Shown here: one piece after another, positions 13,935 through 17,669 of the stretch
How positions within the stretch are numbered: position 1 is the first letter of the stretch
Layout: every line of letters starts with the position of its first letter
From: CAYWGR01 sp964458015
GTDB lineage: Bacteria; Planctomycetota; Planctomycetia; Pirellulales; Thermoguttaceae
Direction of reading: 5' to 3'
NCBI GenBank assembly: GCA_964458015.1
Contig: CAYWGR010000116.1
Coordinates: 1-17,669 of the forward strand
Length of the DNA stretch: 17,669 nucleotides
The notes under the pieces: generated by a model
What the model was told of the DNA's origin: nothing
The model's database searches: none
The model's input: only the letters and a program-made list of their open reading frames with translations
Program-made: the position numbers and the translations under genes

Positions 13935-16757
13935 ATGTCCGTTTTCTTGCGAATGTTCTGTCTGATTGCGGCAATTGTATCGGCGGAAACAGCGATAGCG
14001 GGGGACGCTTATTATGATATTCCGCTTCGAGAGCTGAAATATACAAAGGGGGATTTGCCTGCATGGCAGAGAAATCCTGATTGGCGACGTTGGGCCCAAT
14101 ACCGAACGATGCGGCCCTATATTTTGTTGGATGGGAAGGGTGAAGCGTATTTGGGCGAGAACGGGTGGAATTTTTCTCCCTCGACGGACATTGCTTCCAT
14201 GCGCGTTGCTGCACGCGCCGAGGAAGGCAAGGAAGTTGCCGGCCAATTGGTCGTACCGAATGCGGAATGGAAGGGCATGGCCGTCTTGAAATTCACGATT
14301 CCCTCCTCCGCGGCGCGAGAAGATGCCAAAGCGGCGTTCTATCGGCAGAAGATCGCCTATTATCAGTACTTGTGCAACCAAGACATTCCTGGCGCGGCGT
14401 GGTATCGGCATCAGGTTCGGCTTGCTCGGTTGGAACAAGGTCAAAAGCCCGACGATGCCACGGCAATCAACAATCGTTGGCGTCCGAATGGCAATGAACT
14501 GACGCGGACCTACGATTTGTTCACCGGCAGCCGGGCTATGAGTGAGAACCTTCAGCTTGAGCGTGAATTACCCAATGCGCGTACCGGCGAAAAACCGGTA
14601 AAAATCGATACGCTGCAAGGGATCACGATCAACGAAATCGATTGGAAGCCGTTGTTGAAGGATGCCACGCCAAAACTGGATCCGCTTGCTGAAAAGATTC
14701 CTGCCGACCAGCATGTGGTTTTCTTCCCTGATTTTCAAAAGGCGATGGCGGTGGCCGACGAGGCGGGCAAACACGATACGCCGGTATTACGGCTGGCGCA
14801 GCCGCGGTCGGAAAATGCGAAGGTTGCCGAGCGTTATCAGAAGCAGCTTGGGCTGTCGATGAGCACGGTTGCCCGGTTGTTGGGGCCGGCGTTCGTTAAG
14901 AGCGTGGCTCTAACGGGTTCCGATCCGTATTTTCCGATAGGGACAGATGTTGCGGTGCTTTTTGAATCGCCCCAGCCGCCGATGCTGGAGAATTTGTTAT
15001 ATGGCCGCGTGGCCTTGGCGGTTGCACAAGTGAAAGACATCAAGCCTGTGACCGGAGAGGTGGACGGCTTGAAGTATCGCGGTTTTCTTACGCCGGACCG
15101 AAGTGTTTCAAGCTATATCGCACACGGGGATGGAGTCGTAATCGTAACGAATTCAATCTATCAGTTGAAGCAGTTGGCGGCGGTGCAAAAAGACAAATCG
15201 AAATCAATTGCCGCGTTGCCGGAGTATCAATTTTTCCGAAATCGTTATCGTTTGGGCGATTCGGAAGAGTCGGCATTTTTATTCTTAAGCGATGCGACGA
15301 TTCGGCGATGGTGCGGGCCGAGGTGGCGGATTGCCGATTCACGTCGCACGCGGGCCCGCGCGGTTTTGGCCGAATTGCAGGCGTCGCAATTGGACGCCTT
15401 GGTGAAAAACAACGTGAAACCGGGCCCGATTCATACGGATTTGCCGATCCTGGGCGGCGGCGAGTTGATGCTAGGGTTGTCGGGCGTTAGTTCGTCCACG
15501 TTTGGCACGCTCGACTTCATGACGCCCATTAGCGAGACGCCGTTGGATGAAGTGACGCAAATCGAAGCAGATTCCTATCGCAATTGGCGCGACGGCTATC
15601 AGCGGAATTGGAGCTGGGGTTTCGATCCGATTGCCTTGCGGATCAGCCTGAGCAAGCAGAAGCTTGGGGCCGATCTGACGGTGATGCCGCTGATTATGAA
15701 TACGGATTATCGCGAGTTCATCAACATTTCGACAGGCGGAAAATACGGGGCGACCGACGGTGATCCCCACGATGCGTTGGTTCAGTTCATGATGGCCTTG
15801 AACCGCGAATCACGTTGGATTCGGCAGGGTGAAAACTTTGCTTCGACGATGGGGCAGGCGGTCTCGCTCGGTTGGATCGGCCGCTGGGTTTCGGTTTATG
15901 CCGACGACGATCCGCTTTGGAAGGAATTAGCGAAGGTGGACGAAGATAAAGCGGAAAAGTTCCTCGAAAAAAATGTGGCACGGTTCCCGATTGCCGTACA
16001 AGTTGATGTGTCGAATCCGTTGAAGCTCGCGGTTTTTCTAACTAGTGCGAGAGCTTTCGTCGAACAAAGCGCCCCGGGGCTGGTGCAATGGGAATCGTTG
16101 AAGTACAAGGAGCAACCCTACGTGCGCATCACTCCGGTGAAGGGTAAACATACGGTGCCGAATGATTTGGAAAACATCGCTATTTATTATGTGACCTCCG
16201 GCGATGCGTTGACCGTCACATTGAGCGAAAAGATACTTCAGCGGACGATTGATCGGCGGCTTGCACGCGATAAGACTTCGGCCGAGAAAGAGAAGAAATC
16301 GGCCGAAAAAACAGCGAAAGCGTGGCTCGGGCAAAATGTGTCGCTGCGCGTGGATAGCCGAATTCTCGAAATCGTAAACGCCATAACGCGGCAACAATAT
16401 CAAAATACGATGAAGACGCAATGCTGGAGCAATTTGCCGATCTTGAATGAATGGAAGCGTCTCTATCCCGAGCGCGATCCGGTTAAGGTTCATGAAGCGG
16501 TTTGGGGCGTGGAACTGGTTTGCCCTGCCGGCGGCAAATATGTTTGGAACGAGAAATATCAGACGATGGAATCGACCGTATACGGTCATCCGGGCGAGCC
16601 GAAGGAAGGCCCTGCCGCGCCGCCGGTTTTGAGCAGTTTTTCGACCGGCGATTTCGGCCTGACCTTTGAAAACAACGGGCTCCGGGCTCAGACGGTGTTG
16701 GAACGGCATCTGACAGCTAAACAGAATGCCAAAACATCGGAACCAGTGAAGAAGTGA
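13935..16757 (+). CDS. Large exported protein of unknown function (940 residues)
   Basis: ATG 13935 has AAGGAGAT (from 13921) at an ideal distance. A signal peptide spans about residues 1-22 (LFxxFCLIAAIVSAETAIA-like, cleavage after AIA). The mature protein is mixed alpha/beta, rich in Trp and Tyr, without further membrane spans. Recognisable segments are DLPAWQRNPDWRRWAQYRTM near the N-terminus, YIAHGDGVVIVTNSIYQL around residue 400 followed by LPEYQFFRNRYRLGDSEESA, a Lys/Glu-rich helix near 780-795, and a C-terminal VCPAGGKYVWNEKYQTMEST. The middle part loosely recalls DUF3352-type exported proteins, which also have a VVxTNS step followed by a helical FFRxR stretch. That likeness is weak. 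It probably acts in the periplasm or at the envelope. It is likely its own transcription unit, 164 bp after gyrB. Confidence 0.7.
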   Translation: MSVFLRMFCLIAAIVSAETAIAGDAYYDIPLRELKYTKGDLPAWQRNPDWRRWAQYRTMRPYILLDGKGEAYLGENGWNFSPSTDIASMRVAARAEEGKEVAGQLVVPNAEWKGMAVLKFTIPSSAAREDAKAAFYRQKIAYYQYLCNQDIPGAAWYRHQVRLARLEQGQKPDDATAINNRWRPNGNELTRTYDLFTGSRAMSENLQLERELPNARTGEKPVKIDTLQGITINEIDWKPLLKDATPKLDPLAEKIPADQHVVFFPDFQKAMAVADEAGKHDTPVLRLAQPRSENAKVAERYQKQLGLSMSTVARLLGPAFVKSVALTGSDPYFPIGTDVAVLFESPQPPMLENLLYGRVALAVAQVKDIKPVTGEVDGLKYRGFLTPDRSVSSYIAHGDGVVIVTNSIYQLKQLAAVQKDKSKSIAALPEYQFFRNRYRLGDSEESAFLFLSDATIRRWCGPRWRIADSRRTRARAVLAELQASQLDALVKNNVKPGPIHTDLPILGGGELMLGLSGVSSSTFGTLDFMTPISETPLDEVTQIEADSYRNWRDGYQRNWSWGFDPIALRISLSKQKLGADLTVMPLIMNTDYREFINISTGGKYGATDGDPHDALVQFMMALNRESRWIRQGENFASTMGQAVSLGWIGRWVSVYADDDPLWKELAKVDEDKAEKFLEKNVARFPIAVQVDVSNPLKLAVFLTSARAFVEQSAPGLVQWESLKYKEQPYVRITPVKGKHTVPNDLENIAIYYVTSGDALTVTLSEKILQRTIDRRLARDKTSAEKEKKSAEKTAKAWLGQNVSLRVDSRILEIVNAITRQQYQNTMKTQCWSNLPILNEWKRLYPERDPVKVHEAVWGVELVCPAGGKYVWNEKYQTMESTVYGHPGEPKEGPAAPPVLSSFSTGDFGLTFENNGLRAQTVLERHLTAKQNAKTSEPVKK

Positions 16758-16794
16758 TATCGTTGTGCCAAGCCGCCCCACAATTCCGCAAACA

Positions 16795-16823
16795 TTGACT
16801 TGCTTAATCTGAAATGATACCAT
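16795..16823 (+). promoter_or_regulatory. Candidate promoter of the DUF433/DUF5615 pair
   Basis: TTGACT (16795-16800) and TACCAT (16818-16823) are 17 bp apart, with an extended -10 TG at 16815-16816. Five of six -35 and four of six -10 bases fit the sigma70 consensus. The leader to the ATG at 16978 would be about 150 nt. Confidence 0.4.
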
Positions 16824-16851
16824 TTATAGGGGGTAGACAGCCGGGGCGAGA

Positions 16852-16871
16852 GCGATGATGAGCATTATCGC
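16852..16871. promoter_or_regulatory. Inverted repeat in leader of the DUF433/DUF5615 pair
   Basis: GCGATGAT (16852-16859) and ATTATCGC (16864-16871) pair over eight positions with one G-T wobble, around the loop GAGC. It may be a regulatory hairpin or operator. Confidence 0.35.
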
Positions 16872-16927
16872 GCATGTGTCGCTTGCTGAGTAATTCGGCC
16901 TGTCAATCGAGTTCAGATAATAAGAGT

Positions 16928-16938
16928 TCGCTTAGCGA
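16928..16938. promoter_or_regulatory. Short palindrome before DUF433 gene, candidate operator
   Basis: TCGCTTAGCGA is a perfect 5-1-5 palindrome 39 bases before the antitoxin ATG. Toxin-antitoxin operons are often autoregulated through such sites. No direct evidence here. Confidence 0.3.
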
Positions 16939-16977
16939 TACGCGTTGATTCTTCTAACCTGCGACTTGGAGCCGGAT

Positions 16978-17226
16978 ATGGACGAACAGAAACTCCTTGA
17001 ACGAATCACGGTCAATCCACGGATTTTCGATGGCAAACCGATTGTTCGGGGACATCGGTTGGCGGTCGAGCATGTACTGGGAATGTTGGCGACCGGTGAT
17101 ACGATTGAGACCATTTTGGAGGGATATCCTTGGCTTGAAGTGGAAGACGTGCGGGCCTGCCTTGTCTATGCGAGGCGTCTGGTGGGCCATGAGCGCATTG
17201 AACCGCTGTTGATCGAGTCGGCATGA
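16978..17226 (+). CDS. DUF433 family antitoxin
   Basis: An 82-residue protein. DUF433 proteins are small helix-turn-helix-type antitoxins usually paired with PIN-like toxins. The family pattern is clear: ITVNPRIFDGKPIVRGHRLAV (residues 9-29, with GKPIVRGxR as the core), then VLGMLATGDTIETILEGYPW and LEVEDVRACLVYARRLV. The start ATG 16978 is chosen over TTG 16945 because GGAG (16968-16971) lies six bases upstream and homology begins just after it. The stop TGA overlaps the start of the toxin gene in ATGATGA, so translation is coupled. Regulation by its own palindromes is plausible but inferred. Confidence 0.85.
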   Translation: MDEQKLLERITVNPRIFDGKPIVRGHRLAVEHVLGMLATGDTIETILEGYPWLEVEDVRACLVYARRLVGHERIEPLLIESA

Positions 17227-17573
17227 TGAAAATTCTCTTGGACAGTTGCGTTTGGGGGAAAGCACGGCATGAATTGGAAATCGCTGGACATGACGTCGAT
17301 TGGTCGGGAAATTGGCCTAACGATCCGGGCGATGAAGAAATCCTTGCGATTGCCCACAACCAAGGCCGTGTGCTTGTGACACTGGATAAAGATTTTGGTG
17401 AATTGGCCATATTGCGAGGCCAACCGCATCATGGCATTCTTCGGCTGGTTGGCATTGCCGCTCATCAACAAGCAGCCGTTTGCCGGAAAGTTCTCGCTGA
17501 GCATGGAGCCGAGCTTGCCTTGGGAGCAATGATTACCGCAGAATTGGGACGGCTGCGGATCCGGCTGCCATGA
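17223..17573 (+). CDS. DUF5615 PIN-like toxin
   Basis: A 116-residue protein with the PIN-like fold pattern, expected to be an RNase toxin. Acidic candidates for metal binding are the Asp in KILLDSCVWG (residue 7), the DPGDEEILA segment and the Asp pair in LVTLDKDFGEL. The subfamily mark LLDxCxWG replaces the usual LLDENLP. ATG 17223 overlaps the antitoxin stop by four bases, with a second ATG at 17226 also possible. The C-terminal part (AAVCRKVLAEHG, then TAELGRLRIRLP) is typical of complete members, so the gene appears intact. Family membership is firm. Toxicity is inferred from family and neighbour. Confidence 0.83.
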   Translation: MMKILLDSCVWGKARHELEIAGHDVDWSGNWPNDPGDEEILAIAHNQGRVLVTLDKDFGELAILRGQPHHGILRLVGIAAHQQAAVCRKVLAEHGAELALGAMITAELGRLRIRLP

Positions 17574-17669
17574 AGAGGGTGTTCAATTTCCAAGTCTAGC
17601 TGAATGTCGCAAAAAAGGTTACGATAGCCTGTTTCTATTTATCTCCGATTCAGAAATTGACTATCGAAT

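Noticed and set aside
16038..16823. 261-codon minus-strand open frame opposite the 940-residue gene
   Set aside because: The plus-strand gene has a signal peptide, a strong ribosome site and one uninterrupted frame. The antisense product lacks any recognisable feature.
16855..16893. Twelve-codon ORF (MMSIIAHVSLAE) as a leader peptide
   Set aside because: No ribosome site and no attenuator downstream. Its start overlaps the inverted repeat, so it is best seen as chance.

Overview
The window looks like a chromosomal segment from a planctomycete, most likely of the Pirellulales type. The reasons are an ScpB with a very long acidic tail, two tandem exported beta-barrel proteins, several exported proteins that resemble planctomycete-restricted families, weak or absent Shine-Dalgarno sites before many genes, and the gene order dnaA - dnaN - DUF721/DciA - gyrB. 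This assignment is made by eye. No database search was possible.

Left part (1-5166). The 3' end of lgt (lipoprotein diacylglyceryl transferase) converges on scpB, with a hairpin-plus-T-tract terminator between them. Upstream of scpB on the same minus strand are two tandem paralogous outer-membrane barrel genes. A divergent plus-strand block then holds a 54-residue single-span membrane protein with a perfect AGGAGG site, followed by an overlapping pair: a winged-helix/minimal nucleotidyltransferase (MNT) gene and a HEPN gene. That pair looks like a toxin-antitoxin module, and a symmetric array of four GTAC sites covers its promoter and start codon.

Middle part (5167-8439). A minus-strand cysteine desulfurase of the IscS/NifS type carries an in-frame insertion made of five 21-bp tandem repeats plus a REP-like palindrome. 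Next come a divergent exported protein of unknown function and a minus-strand DUF2007 + DUF3592 membrane protein. A 314-bp intergenic region follows, which I could not explain apart from a candidate dnaA promoter.

Replication block (8440-13770). This holds a short, divergent DnaA with no domain I/II and an altered sensor II, then an AT-rich dnaA-dnaN gap that is a candidate oriC. That gap has relaxed DnaA boxes and a seven-unit DnaA-trio-like element. It is followed by dnaN (beta clamp), a DUF721/DciA-like helicase-loading protein where recF often sits, and gyrB.

Right part (13771-17669). A 940-residue exported protein of unknown function is followed by a DUF433 antitoxin / DUF5615 PIN-like toxin pair that overlaps by ATGA and has its own promoter and palindromes. 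The last ~95 bases hold no gene I can support.

The most unusual points are the repeat insertion inside a housekeeping enzyme, the reduced DnaA paired with an apparent oriC, and the symmetric operator of the HTH-MNT/HEPN module.
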